Notes: generated by a model not told the origin, from the sequence alone. A stretch of DNA of 64,000 nucleotides from Brienomyrus brachyistius (GCF_023856365.1 NC_064535.1:10932363-10996362), one strand, 5' to 3'. Shown: positions 1 through 12,731, counted from the stretch's first letter. Numbers and translations are program-made.

Positions 1-429
1 TGTATTTTCCCCCCAAAATGATTTTATTTGTTATGAAAATCTGTTCTTTTTAGCTGGTCTCCAGGAACTGCATTGCTGCCTTTCACCAGTACCCAGGCCA
101 AAAATATGAGGTTACATACATGTAAAATCCATTTGCCATTCATCACCATGAGGAAAACCAAAGAGTTCTTAGGTGAAAAGAGACTGATAACTGTTGAACT
201 ACACTGATCAGGTAACAAATAATAATAACAATATGAGTTTGAGATGTCTGGCCAAGAAGAGTATGTGCATATTGCTTCCATGCACAGTGAAGAAGACGGT
301 GAGGCAGGAAAAGAAGAATTCATGGACGAAAGTTTCAGAACTGCATGCTTTAATGGAATATTTGTGGTTGTAGTATAAAAAAAATCACTATTAGATACCA
401 CCTCCATGTCAGCAAGTTCATTGGAAGGA
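1..429. other. Intergenic, no gene seen
   Basis: Open frames here are short and resemble nothing I recognise. No splice-flanked exon or repeat end is evident. Confidence 0.5.
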
Positions 430-800
430 TTGCACACAATAAGCTCTTACTGAGCTCAACCCACACTGCAGAGCCTGAACTTTGTCAGGCATCATTGCAA
501 TTACAATTGGAACTGTGTGTTGTGGTTTGATGAGACCAAAATAGAACCCTTTGTTCATGCACACCATCGGTATGTTTGGCACTGAAAGACAATTGCATGC
601 TAGGGAAAGCACCTGATACCCACAGTAAAATATGGTGGTACATCATTGACGCTTTGGGGCAGTTTCTTTGCTAATAGACCGGGGATCTCGTGACGACCAA
701 TGACATAATGAATTCCACTAAGTAGCAGGATAATTATGCCCAAAACCTAATTCCCTCTGCTTAAGAGTTTAGAATTTGGCCATAGGTCCCATATGTGAAA
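430..800 (+). pseudogene. Decayed Tc1-like transposase fragment
   Basis: Plus-strand reading gives LWFDETKIEPF around the first catalytic Asp, then HHRYVWH, a stop, and TVKYGGTSLTLWGSFFA. This is the standard order of the central Tc1 transposase domain (W-DE-K-E-F, then the basic RRYVW, then the glycine-rich VKHGGGS-LWG block). Stops and shifts break the frame and the C-terminal part with the second Asp and Glu is not visible, so this is a dead remnant. It is a different lineage from the element at 36722-37946. No terminal repeats were found nearby. Confidence 0.75.
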
Positions 801-1297
801 ATCAACACAGAAATGCAGGAACACAAAACAAATAATATTTCAATGTTCCTCTTGGTCTCCTTACTCAAACTTGTGGTCTGATTTGAAGAAGGCAAGCCAA
901 AGAATATAAATGATCTTCTGCACTGAGGTGCGGTTTGCCATACTTTAAGAGAAGAGGCCTTACTGGGTGTCCTGTATGCAGAATTTAAATGTATGTCCTG
1001 TAGTCATTTATAAGCCACACTACTTGTACTACTTGTATACTTTTATTGCTTTATAGACAACATGGAAATCACCTATATAACAGGAGTAAATGACACAGGT
1101 AAAACATTAAATAAACAAAGATGCTGTGGAGAATGATGAGTTAAGAGTACATGTTAAATTTTATAGCACTGAATACTGAGATGTCCCAGTTATAATAAAT
1201 TTTTCTCAGCAGTCAGTATATGGGATTGTCAGTGTATTTGGCTAGACGCATAACTACAAAGAGTTTGATACTGAGAACATTGTCTTCATTATACATA
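801..1297. other. Intergenic, no gene seen
   Basis: AT-rich sequence with nothing recognisable beyond a TA dinucleotide at 1296-1297 that abuts the next element. Confidence 0.5.
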
Positions 1298-1837
1298 CAC
1301 TCAGTGACCACTTTATTATGTACCGATACAGGATTCCAGGTAGGACTCCGCTTTTGTCTCCAGAAGGACTTAAAGGGTTGATGAGTTGTGTGCTCAGAGA
1401 TGCCTTTTTAAATGCCACTGCTGTACTTTAGTTGTCATTATTTCAATCGTACCCATTCAGTTACCTTTAACAAAAATGGCAGTCCTCCTCTAACTTCTCT
1501 CATTAAAAAGGTGTTTTTTTGCACACAACACTTTCCGCAACTGAATGTTTTGGGTTTTTCTGTTTATCGCACTGTTTCCCTGTAAACTCTAGACACTGTA
1601 GGACATGAGAAACGCAAGAGGGCGGCTGTTTCTGACATTTTGGAACCACCGTGTTTGGCACCAACAATAACAACACACCAATCACTGGGATCATGCATCC
1701 TTGCTGTTATAATGCTTAGCTGCAGCGTAAATTAACCTCTTGACCCTGTCTATGTGTTCTGTGTATTCAGTGGCAGCCACATGATTCACTGTGTGTAGGA
1801 GCGAGCCGTTCGTGTTAAATAAAGTGGCCACAGAGTG
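1298..1837. mobile_element. Non-autonomous Tc1-like element
   Basis: The left end reads CACTCAGTGACCACTTTATT and the right end, reverse complemented, reads CACTCTGTGGCCACTTTATT. These are inverted repeats of the same type as the ends of the DD36E element at 36722-37946. A TA precedes the left end; the base pair after the right end is TC, so the TA duplication has decayed. The 540-bp interior encodes no recognisable transposase, so it is probably a deletion derivative mobilised in trans. Confidence 0.75.
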
Positions 1838-4800
1838 TCTGCTACTACTTTACAAACATCGTAGGAATAACGTTCTTTTTCTCATTACTTTCTCATCCAA
1901 AATGTATTTTCGGCATTAGGTGTTACAATCTGAAATGCGCTACGAAATATGGCTGTTGGAAATACAGATTAATACGCAGGCCAGAGGATATTTTGTCTTT
2001 CAGGAGGTGTGAAATATTTTATTGTCTTCATTTCATTTATAATAATCACCATTCAGGCTTGACACTTTGCGAATTTACATTTTCTGAAAAGTTCTCTGAC
2101 TTCTGACCTTGCCAGACCCGCAGAGGGCCAACGGTTTTGTTGTGTTCTTCTGTGTAGCTAATCACCATTTCAACCTCCAATTACGAAGCAGTTTATTTTA
2201 TCCCTGTACTTCAGCTATCAGACTGGCTTATAAACATCTAAACAAATTCAATACATGAAACCAGTAAGACGAAAAAGCAATACGAAAAATGTATATATTT
2301 ATTACATAATTTATGATGTTAAACTAAAAACTTCCGTGAAAGTTGTTTGTAATTTTCATATTATTTACATAATATTTTAAATGAAGTACTAAAATGTGAA
2401 ATTATTTTTGTCTTTCATTTTAAAGTTCAATTTTAAAGCTATATATGTATATATCAGCCACATAAAGCAGTATCTCCTTATACATATTTGATTATTGTGT
2501 AAATGGATTAAAATTTCTTATGAAGCACATAAACCGCTGAATGTAGGCTAGACACTTTTATTAAGGCGTGAGCTGGTTATCCTCATTCTTATGGCGTGTT
2601 TGTACTTTTAACACAAAGATAAGTTATGTTTGACGTGTGAATTAAAATCATCTTTGTCATACATTTCAATGTACAGAAACTCTATATAAATTGCCAGGAT
2701 AAAATGTACTTGTAATCCTAACCCATTTTCCAATTAACTCTTTTTCTGTCCATCCATCCATCCATACACCCATACATACATAGATCCATCATTAATATTG
2801 ATTAAAGAACTCATTTCAGACTAGTTTTCTATTTCTAACTATTATTCAGTGTTAAATTCTATTTGTTTTTGTGTTGCTATTTTTTGTCAATGCAGATTAA
2901 ATTACACATAGTAGTTGGTTTAAAGATATAGCAACCAATCCCATGCACTCTAAGTTTTTACATATCATAGATTACTTTTTTTTTCTAAACTGCTCAGTCT
3001 AACTACCTATTAGGCCTTTAGTGACAATGATTGTTCTTTGCTGATTTTACAAATATTCCTCTGGCCATTAAACAAATTCATTCTAATGTTTCTATCACTG
3101 TTACACAGGACTGAGAAAATGCAGAATAACTCAGCACACCACACATGTTTTCAGATCAATGGTCATTTACTCGGAGCTTTAGGTTAGATAAAATTATACA
3201 AGTGTATATTAAACTTTATGTGTGTGTGTGTGTGTGTATGTGTGTGTGTGTGTTTTCTGCATCCTGCTCTTCTCCACCCTCTAAGTACTGAAAAGACAGG
3301 TGTTATTTTTCAAGTAGGGTCTCATGGGCAAGGATTTGGTGATTTAACAAAGTAAGGGGTAAATTTGGACTAACCTTGAATCCCAGCAAATTGAGTCTAT
3401 AGAAAGTTCTAAAAAGTCTTCAAGGCCAACTGACATGGAAACCGGCTATATATCTCAGCTCAAAAGAAAAGGGAGAAGGAATCAAAGAATTTTACCTCTA
3501 ACAAGGCAAACTAATATGCAGGCCGTCACAAATCTACACTTAGCTGATTGATGGAAATGTGAACCTTACATATCATGTTAGAAAGAGATTCTGCCATTTT
3601 TTTTTTTTAAATAGATTTTTTTTCGCGTATGTGGTACTTTTGCATCAATATAATTAAAATCCCAATAATTTATTTGTATAGTATAGTATACATTTTATTA
3701 TTGCTTGTAAATATTATATGTATGTAATATGGATCTGCTATGTAGTATGTACATGAAAACATGTTATATAAGTATAATGTATCTAATTAAATTAGAAAGA
3801 ACTCTTATCTAATACAGAATAATATGTGAGACAAACTGAAAATTGTAAAACTGCTAATTATATGCAGACATCACTTCCTTATCAGTCAAAGGAAACTGAT
3901 TGTATATTTAATATGTATTAATATTTATACATTATATTTAGATTTTATATATATGCAATCTATATGTATAATTTATGTATGTAGATATTTAAGAAGTGTG
4001 TATATTCATTAATTTTTAAAATTACTTTAGGGTTGATATAATCTACCACAAAATTACACTGTGGCAGTAGAATTTTAAATAATAATAATAAAAAACCCAA
4101 TGCGTGCGAGCCTTTAAAAAAAGCAAGGTGCATTCCTTTAAAAAGCATCCAGACCTAATCATATAAGTATGGATCCTTTTTAAATACAGAAGCTATATGT
4201 ATTATTTTTTTGTTGCATTATATTTCTTATTAATGTCACCTCTGAAAATTCATAATTTGAACTATAGTATTATTTCCTGATGTTTTGAAGGTCACAGAGA
4301 TTAAATATAGGCATTACAGCAACCCCAGACAATCTTCTCTACACTGCATTTGTGATTCAAATGAAAAGGAGAAAAACAGCATTTATGGGCACTGTGAGAA
4401 TTGTTGAGTGTGTCATTACTCGGCTTGTTATTTACACATCACAAGCCAGTCTATTACATTGACATTCAGCAGGCCCTTCCCTCCACAGTTTGCAGCACAC
4501 AAGGCCGTATTTTATGTTTGTTCTTCAGCTCAGTGGTTGATTGGTGATTTCTGATACGGTATTTCAGTAGTACAGAGTGCATGTAAAGTCCTTATGTCAA
4601 AATAGTCTTAAGGCATTCATTATCAGGGAAAAGGTAAAGGGCAATAAGCACAGGAGGAGTGGTTGATTTCATTTTAATGTTGGCTGAAATCTCACATTTA
4701 AAATTCAAAATATCTCTTTAAAGGTTATAAATGAAAGCAGATTTAGCAAATATTAGATTTTATGTGGTATAGTATGTGCTTTTGTTAATGTGACAGCTAG

Positions 4801-5950
4801 GAAGGATGTGCCAAAGGATAACTATTCAAATCCAGACTTTGGTGTACCTCTCCATTCAGTTATATATTGTTTTCAAGGTATTAAAATGCACATGATAGGT
4901 CTGTGTGCTGTCCTGCTTTGCCTTTCACATTTGCAAGTATAAATTGCATGATGACAGGTTTTAAAACATACTGTTTCTTTTAGATGTTTCTTTAGTTTAA
5001 TTTTCATTGTTTCATCACTTTCTCTCTATTTACAATGTACAGTTCTGAATATTGGGTACTTTAGAATAAGGATGGGGATAGAATTGGGTGTACTGTTTTA
5101 ATGGGAATTATATACAAGTATTATTACTGATTTTAACTTAATTTACTGATTTTAACAGATTTTATAACATTTCAATTTAAAATTTCAGTGACTGTAACTG
5201 GTTATTTATTCTAAAGAAAATAAATCTTTTGAAATTCTTAATATTTTATTACCTCTCAATTTAATTTTAATTTGCTGTCATTCTATTTGATGTTATTAAT
5301 ATTTTCAATGTATATTAATATTTCAATTGGTACTATTTTTATGTATTTTTGGGTGTCATTTTTATTGTCAGGTACATGCTAAGCATTTTTTTATTTAATG
5401 TAATATTATTTTAGGAACCTTTAATTGTTACAGTGTATTACTACTATATCAAAGAATAAAAAGTTACTGAAGTACTGAATAGCCTGTTTCTGTTACAGTT
5501 TACTTCTATTTCTTTGTTCCTAACTGTGTTTTTTTAAAAGTGTTCTCAGAGGTGAAACTGATACAAGTGGATATGACACACCATCTAGTGGTAATAGTTG
5601 GTTTGAAGGCTGAGAAGCAGCTTTCTTCTAACCAATTCCTTTTGTCAAAATAATAAGGCATTTTTATAAGCATATATAATTATGTTTCACTCTCATGTTT
5701 AAATCTGTAAAGGATAGTTCAGAAATAGCGATAGTGGACTGATTGCAAGCAATATTATAGAAATATAGAAAAGTCACTGTTTTTTTATTATTATTATTAC
5801 AAATAATAGGTTGTCATCATTCAAGATTCTGATTTTGACTTTAACCGAAATATATTATTCGATACATTTGATAAGTAACAAGCCAGTATTTACTATATAA
5901 GTATGCTCTGATTCCATACTCTAGACAAGGTTGTCATGCTTGGGGACTCC
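1838..5950. other. Intergenic AT-rich DNA, no gene seen
   Basis: About 4.1 kb without any open frame I can assign. It contains a short CATC/CATA tract near 2750-2780, a TG microsatellite at 3219-3253, and a more balanced, non-repetitive block at about 4320-4680 that could be conserved non-coding DNA (inference only). Confidence 0.5.
3219..3253. repeat. (TG)n microsatellite
   Basis: Dinucleotide TG run interrupted once by TA, 35 bp. Confidence 0.95.
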
Positions 5951-6905
5951 AGATTGTGGTGCAGATATGCTTAATTTTCAAAAGACTTGTCTTAACAAAC
6001 GTGACCAGGGAATATAAAACTCTCTCCAATAAGAGCATGGAGCATGCTATGGGTTGGCCCTTACCTCAATGGAGCAGACCAACCTGGTTCCTGACAGAAC
6101 CCCACTTCCCAGGGGCAGCATTGCAAACCCCAGAGGGAATGCTAGCCCTAAGGGATTATATTCTGGGTCTTCCTCTTGATCTGGGTGGCCTGACCTGGAT
6201 TGCTGTGATCCAGGTCAAGGATCTCTCTCTGGATGTCATACACCCACTTCTGATGAACCCCTGAGTCTGCCTGCACCTGGTGGCCAAGCTCATGCAATTT
6301 GTATAGGTACTACATCGCTGCCTCACCATGATACTCGTGCCATGATGGAGATCCAAATATCACATCCAAGGGCATTCTTAGATTTTAAGAGAAGGGTCTG
6401 GATACAGACCCCACCTATGCATCTATGTGAAAGTAAGACAAAAAAAAAATCAATCATCACACAATCGATAACCATAGTCAAAACATTTGAAATGTGCGTT
6501 CATTAAGATATGAATACACTATCAATACATTTATGGTAGATAATGGAAAAATATTACTTTCTTATTCACTCACTTATTCACTTGATAAAGTAATCAATGA
6601 CCACCAAGATATATCGATTCCCCAAGTGCATGGTGAGGCATGGCCAGAGGACATCCGCATCAATACACTTAATGGAGTGACCCACCTGATACAGCTGCAG
6701 TGGGCTATGGGAAAGACAAGTAGGTCCTTTCTGGCAGTACAGGTATTGCAATGGAAAGTGTAGAGCACCAACTAATGCTGGCATCCTTCCAAGTAGACCC
6801 AGAGACAGTTCTGAGATATGGAGACCCAAAATGTGAAGTAGATTACTTTGTTTGGTACTCAGTGCCTAAACCAGTGGTCATTTTTTGTGATGCTGAAACT
6901 CAAGT

Positions 6906-6938
6906 GTTACGGTGGCCAATTCAGCAAGCCACCGTAAC
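6906..6938. repeat. Perfect 11-bp inverted repeat
   Basis: GTTACGGTGGC (6906-6916) and GCCACCGTAAC (6928-6938) are exact reverse complements separated by an 11-nt spacer. It sits inside decayed gypsy DNA; function unknown. Confidence 0.85.
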
Positions 6939-7431
6939 TTTTTTTGGTTGCAGCATTTTGTTCGGTGGAGTTGACAGCCGTCATGTGAAAGTATTGTCTA
7001 AGTAGATTGTTCAAAGATCAGAGATGTAAACAACAAAAACTTAGTGTTTAAGGATGAGTAGATGCGGGAGCATCGGAGGGGCATAAATACTCTTATAGAT
7101 TCAGGCGGTTGACAAAGGTCTTTGAATATGTAACATTATATGTAAAATTGGGCAAGGAAGTTCAGAATTTCTAGGTATGTCACTGACTGGACAGACAAAT
7201 ATGGCTTTATTCTCCAAACAAGAAATACAACAACACCCATTTATTTGATCTTTTCCAAGTCTGTAGCAGTTGTATGAAGTGGCAATGTCAAATGGCATTA
7301 TGAAACATAACACCAAAACTTTGAGAAACCTATTCACAGCAGTCTGAGGTAAGAAAAAATAATCAAACTCAGAGCCTAGGAGAGTCCTCTCCCAGTCAAT
7401 CACTGCTCAACAATGATCACACAAATGTTCC

Positions 7432-7635
7432 ATGAGAGTGCAATGGATTTTAAGAGAACACAAAGATATATTTACTGATGGAGCAATAGTAAAGGAATGC
7501 ATGAATGTAGTTACTGAAACACTACTAGATGATAGACAAAGAGAAGAGCTTCTGGAAAGAGTTAAGTTAATCCCCCTGTCAGCTACAACGGCTGCAAGAG
7601 GAACTGAAATATTTGCAGGAGATGTGCATGTTTAA
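7432..7635 (+). pseudogene. hAT-like transposase fragment
   Basis: A 67-residue open frame reads LREHKDIFTDGAIVKECMNV, then a charged stretch, IPLSATTAARG and a stop. The pattern (F-x-DGE-x-VKEC near the start, then IPLS-x-TT-x-RR) resembles the N-terminal part of vertebrate hAT transposases of the GTF2IRD2/ZBED-like group. It runs opposite to the surrounding gypsy remnant, so it is either a separate insertion or a chance resemblance. I see no ends, BED finger or dimerisation domain. Confidence 0.5.
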
Positions 7636-8666
7636 GATATTTTTTAGGTCATCACCAAGTTCATATTTCAATACATACATATATACTGTAAGTAATATTG
7701 TTAAAACCCTTTAATAAAATATTGTAAATGGCTGTTGATAATTTTGCCATGAAGTCCCCAGAATCATAGTTATGTGTAATATCTCATTTGTGATTTAGAT
7801 GTAATTTGATGCAATGGTTGAGTAACTGGAAATCTGAGAATTTTAACTGTATGCCCCTGGTCTGAATGGAAGACCCTTTCATGATGGGAGCATGTCCTAT
7901 GGAGAGTAATAAGCTTTATCTCAGGATCAGTCACTGACCCCACCTTCCACTCTGGTTACCTTCCTACCATCAGCCATCCACGCATCCTGTCCAGGATAGG
8001 GTCCTTTTCTTGCTCCTATTGTAGCTGTCTTGGGTTGAGTGTGGGCAGACTATCATGCTCTGTGCTACTCCCTTTAAGTGTCGCCACTGTGCTCCTCCTG
8101 ACAGCAAAAGGTACCAGCATTCAACAAGGGCACAGAGGAGTCAGGAAAGTACGTTGGCATTGGAGTCAGCCAGTCCAGTACCACACCTCAAAAACATAGC
8201 CCTAGATTATGTCAATCAACCAAGTCAGTTAACCACATAGCCATGAAACATGTCTCACATCAAATTTTTGTTGGGTTAAGATGGAGGTTGGCTTGATGGA
8301 TGCCACAAAGACTTCCTGTAAGTGGCATATGGCTGCACAGAAATCTGCTGTGCACACCAGTAGGTCATTGAGATGCAAAACAAGAATGTTTGTGGTGTAG
8401 TGGATACTAACCTCTCCATGAGGTGCATAAAAGTTGCAGGGGTATTGCAAAGTCCAAAAGGCATCACCCAAAAACAACTAAACCACTTAGCCAGTAGTAA
8501 AGGCATTCTTTGGCTTGGCTTTGTGATGATCACTTGATAAAGTTTGATCCAGCACTGTCATCAAGGCTGATGTCAGAAATGGGCAGTAGATAGGAGTTCT
8601 TTTGGGTAACAGCATTTAGATGTTGTTAATCCATGGAAAACCACCAATAGGAATCCTTCTTGCATG

Positions 8667-10262
8667 TCCATTCATCCATCTCCTACCGCTTTTCCAGGTT
8701 GGGTTGCAGCAATCTAAACAGGGATACCCAGACTTCCCTCTACCCAGCTACTTTGTCCAGCTCATCCGGGGGAATCCCAAGGCATTCCCAAGCCAGCCGA
8801 GAGACATAGTCTCTCCAGCGTGTCCTAAGTCTTCCCCAGGGTCTCCTCCTAGTGGGACATGCCCGAAACACCTCACCAGGGACGCGTCCTGGAGGCATCC
8901 TGACCAGATGCCTAAGCCACCTCATCTGGCTCCTCTTGACACAGAGGAGCAAAGGGTCTACTCTGAGAGACTTTGAGTCTCTTCCGATTGACTGAGCTCC
9001 TTACCCTATCTCTAAGGGAGAGCCCAGCCACCCTGCGGAGGAAACCCATTTCGGCCGCTTGCATTCACAACCTTGTTCTTTCGGTCACTACCCACAGCTC
9101 ATGACCATAAGTGAGGGTAGGAACTCGAGAGCTTTGCCTTTTAGCTCAGCTCCTTCTTCACCATAACTGACCGATGCAGCGCACGCATCACTGCTGACGC
9201 CACAGCGATCAACCTGTCGATATCCCATTCCATCCTTCCCTCACTTCTGAACAAGACCCCAAGATACTTAAACTCCTTCACTTGGGGAAGGACTCTTGCC
9301 CCAACCTGGAGAGAGCACTTCACCCTTTTCTGGCTGAGGACCATGGTCTCGGATTTGCAGGTGCTGATTTTCATCCCAACCGCTTCACACTCTGCTGCAA
9401 ACTGCTACAGTGAGAGCCGAAGGTCACGGTCCAATGAAGCGAAAAGAACCACATAATCTGCAAAAAGCAGAGACGTAATCCTGAGGTCACCAAACTCCGC
9501 GGACACCCTCAACACCCTGGCTGGGTGAAATTCTGTCCATAAAAGTTATGAACAGAATCGGTGACAAAGAGCAGCCCTGGCGGAGTCCAACCCTCACCGG
9601 GAGTCCAACTTACTGCCGACAATGTGGACCAAGCTCTTACACCACTGGTACAGGGACCGAACAGCACCCCATACTCCCAGAGCACTCCCCACGGGACTCC
9701 CCGAGGGACACGGCCAAATGCCTTCTCCAAGTCCACAAAGCACATGTAGACTTGTTGGGAAAACTCCCATGTACCCTCCAGAACCCTGCCAAGAGTACAG
9801 AGCTGGCCTACTGTTCCATGGCCAAGGCAAAACCAAACTGCTCCTCCTGAATGAAACATTCGACCATCCGGCAGACCATCTTCTCCAGTGTGATCCCCCT
9901 ATAGTTGGAAGATACCCTCCGGTCCCCTTTCTTGAAGAGGGGGACGACCACCCCAGTCTGCTAGTCCAGAGGCACTGCCCCCGATGTCCTTGCAATGCTG
10001 CAGATGCGTGTCAACCAGGACAGCCCTGCAATATCCAGAGCCTTGAGGAACTCCGGGCGGATCTCATCCAACCCTGGGGCCCGGCCACTGAGGAACTTTT
10101 TAACCACCTCAGCAACTTCCACCCCAGAGATACGGGAGTCCACCCCCAAGTCCCCAGAATGTGCTTCCTCATTGGAAAACATGTTGGTGAGAATGAGAAG
10201 ATCTTCGAAGTATTCTTTCCACTGACCCACAATGTTCCGAGCTGAGGTCAGCAACAGTGAAC
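8667..10262 (-). mobile_element. Rex3 (RTE-clade) LINE, 5'-truncated and decayed
   Basis: Read on the minus strand, the element runs from the ORF upstream of RT (IVGQWKEYFEDLL, ISGVEVAEVVKKFLSGRAPG) through RT (VYMCFVDLEKAFGRVPRGV, FKYLGVLFRSEGRMEWDIDR) to the C-terminal region (MRWLRHLVRMPPGRVPGEVF, WRDYVSRLAWECLGIPPDEL). It ends in a short CATC-type tail at about 8667-8680. The plus-strand stretch 9559-9579 matches the commonly used Rex3 forward primer with one difference, and CCACCCCAGTCTGC near 9950 matches the reverse primer site. The catalytic FADD box near 9450-9465 reads FADY, so the second Asp is lost. Many stops and shifts are present. Confidence 0.9.
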
Positions 10263-10299
10263 TGCAAGAGCCTCTTCTCCTTCACCCTTCCTCATTCAC

Positions 10300-11000
10300 T
10301 ATTCACTGTCCCCCCATTGCACTGTAGGGGAGGTTTCCAGTCAGGGTAAGGCTGGCTATCAGTGCCTGGAAGTATACATGATCAATTGAGGGATACTGTA
10401 GAAGTTGTCCACTTGGGTCTTGTACGGATGGTAGCTGAGTACACATGTATGCCCCAGACATCCCATGTATGCATGCTATACTGGAAGGGTGGTGAAATCC
10501 CCTTAATTGCACTGTCAGGGCTCTGTTTTCCTGTGACTCTGCACTGACATGTGTCACACTTCTGCACAGTGGTAACACAGCTTGTGCCAACAATATCTCT
10601 ATCTCATCATCGCAGGCCGTGCTGGGGCACATTTCCCAAAAGATCCCATTGTCAACATACATAGATGGAGCAAGTCAGTTGTATGTTAGCAACTATGCTT
10701 TTAGGAAACCTACTCTGGGTTATACACAGCAAATGGACTCACACCCATCAGTCCTGTCATCAGTGTTGGCCTGATGAATGCAGCCAGTGTGGTATGAGGC
10801 AGATTTGCCAAATGCTCAGCCGCTAACAGATTCTCCATTTTCTCTGCCTCTGTGAGGGTCTTTGGGTGCAATAGACGAATATGCTACTGCAACTGATCTG
10901 GAGTGAGCGTCTGCATGAAAGATAGTTTGACTGGTAAACCACAAGCTTCACCTGACGACTTGGCTCCTGCTTCACCAAACAGAGCCATACATCACCCTGT
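10300..11000 (-). mobile_element. Ty3/gypsy copy A, gag-like remnant
   Basis: Minus-strand reading of about 10830-10990 gives FGEAGAKSSGEACGLPVKLS, then TLTPDQLQ, then LLHPKTLTEAEKMENLLAAE. This looks like the SCAN-related capsid segment of fish gypsy Gag proteins. The 10303-10670 portion is open in short stretches but I cannot assign it; protease or linker would be expected there. Lying on the same strand directly beyond Rex3, it is most simply the upstream part of the gypsy copy that Rex3 interrupted. Confidence 0.55.
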
Positions 11001-12731
11001 TACTTAACTAAATTGGCTGTTACTTAATTTAAAATGTAGCCATGAAAATGCTTTTCAGTTTTAGTGCGGAATTGGTTATTCTGCTGTAGCTTAAAATGCT
11101 AATAAGATATTTATACTGTTCCACATTATTGCGTAATATATAATACAGTAGAACAAAAACAGGTTAGAAAGCAGAAATATAAAATATTTATCAGTTCTTG
11201 ATATGTTAACTGCTCAGTTGGGACTGCAGAGCCCAGCTTAGCGTGGTGAAGCCTATTCAGGCCATCACAGGACACTTCAGGGCAATTTTCACCTCACGAT
11301 GCCTTAGAAATGCAGACAGCATCAGTACAGTCCCTGCACAGCTACTTCTCCGCCTTGTGAACAGTGGCTCTGAAGTGCAAAACATGACACATTATGAAAA
11401 TGCAAAAACAGGAGATAATATAGAAAAATATTGAATAGAACATTATTTTTCCCGTTTTCTATATTGTTTTTGCATTGCCACTTTAGATGCACTAACTTTC
11501 ACAACGCCAGCAACCATCACCCCTTTCTTACCACATTCTCCATATAAAAGCCAAATACAGATAATTCAGGATGACCCTGGGTAAACCAGACACCAGAACA
11601 ATATATACACAGAAGAACATCTGCCTGTGTCAAGGAAATGAGACATTTTTGTGCTTTAAAAAACAACTAAAATTCAGATGGATGCTGAACAGTTCATTTT
11701 AATGTGCTGAATGATCCATGTTTATTACTGTAAGCGTATTTATTGTCTGTGGTTCTCTCAAATTATTTAAAATATATAACAATTACAATTAAATGTAGTC
11801 TACACACACTTTTTTGTACATTTTTAGATCAGCAACCCAAAACAAGACATGTAAATTTAACTTTCTTTGACTGTTCTTTGCACACAAGTAAAGCACAAAT
11901 GTCGACAGCGTTGTGCAGTAAGGCTTTGTGCATATTTGAAACGCACCTTCATTCTTGCTTGTGACGCTTCTCTGAAAAAATTGTCACTTTTCACAAAAAC
12001 CGGTGGGTTTGCAGAAACCAAGACCACATACAATATACGACTTTTTTATTTACAACAGGCAGATGGAACACAAGGGACCACAGACAATAATCCCTAAGTA
12101 GATGATAAATACAGAAATTGTGCTTGATATTTAAAATAACTGTCGTGATTGTGGAAGACTACAGGCCACATGCATCAATTCAGTCAAATCATACAATTAT
12201 TGCAAACAATCAGCTTTATAATATTTATACAAAACAAAATGCTCACATAAGCATTTATATGACCTGCTAGCATTTTACAAATGTCTCCCTGCACTGATGG
12301 CTACACAGGGATCATTTAAAAATGTTATTCCTTTGATGGACTGGTTAACACAATGACAATATTAAATAGCTCTTGGAAGCCGTTTCAATTTAAATTGTGA
12401 ACAGATGGTCTCTGCATTAAATTAAATACTGTTCTTTTCCTTTTACTGTGAAGCACGAATTTGCAGGGCTGTAGGGAAAAGATTTAGTGCTCAAGCTATG
12501 GCTGATACAGCCTTTTTTGGAGTTGCATGTGCAGCAAATGACTCCCTTTAAATATAATCTCACATTACAAGTTAAAAGTCATCCCAAGAAAAGCTGCCTA
12601 TAAATGTATATATTTAGGCAGCCAGTGGATATAATAAAGCAAAAAGAAAAACAAAGATCAACAACATTTAAACTAACAAATTAATGTTGGGTCCTGTTAA
12701 ACATCGAAGTGGTCATGATGTGACTGGGAAT
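11001..12731. other. Intergenic, no gene seen
   Basis: No assignable gene. The stretch 11210-11390 is less AT-rich and has an open plus-strand frame from 11243, but no recognisable domain or clear splice context. The rest is AT-rich. Confidence 0.45.

Larger units (their letters stand above)
5956..8640 (-). mobile_element. Ty3/gypsy retrotransposon copy A, pol part, decayed
   Basis: On the minus strand, 8230-8610 reads as reverse transcriptase. KNAFTTG is followed in another frame by FWVMPFGLCNTPATF and LMERLVSTTPQTF, and the catalytic box survives only as LHLNDLLVC where a D-D pair is expected. Further downstream on the same strand, near 6580-6660, GNRYILVVIDYF is the start of an integrase catalytic core (usual form GNRYILVVTDYFTKWPEA). 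Stops and frameshifts are frequent. The order RT then integrase fits Ty3/gypsy. The stretch 5956-6570 is probably more of the same element, but I could not assign it. The gag end lies beyond the Rex3 insertion, at 10300-11000. Confidence 0.75.

Noticed and set aside
1503..1694. Minus-strand frame starting MIPVIGVLLLLVP that looks like a signal peptide
   Set aside because: It lies wholly inside the non-autonomous Tc1-like element, so the hydrophobic start is probably chance.
9548..9995. Several overlapping 60-130 codon frames on both strands
   Set aside because: All lie in Rex3. Frame-shifted pieces of one decayed ORF and their shadows explain them.
9622..10245. Longest plus-strand open frame in the window (207 codons)
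   Set aside because: It is antisense to the Rex3 reading frame and has a Pro/Cys-rich shadow composition; no independent gene.
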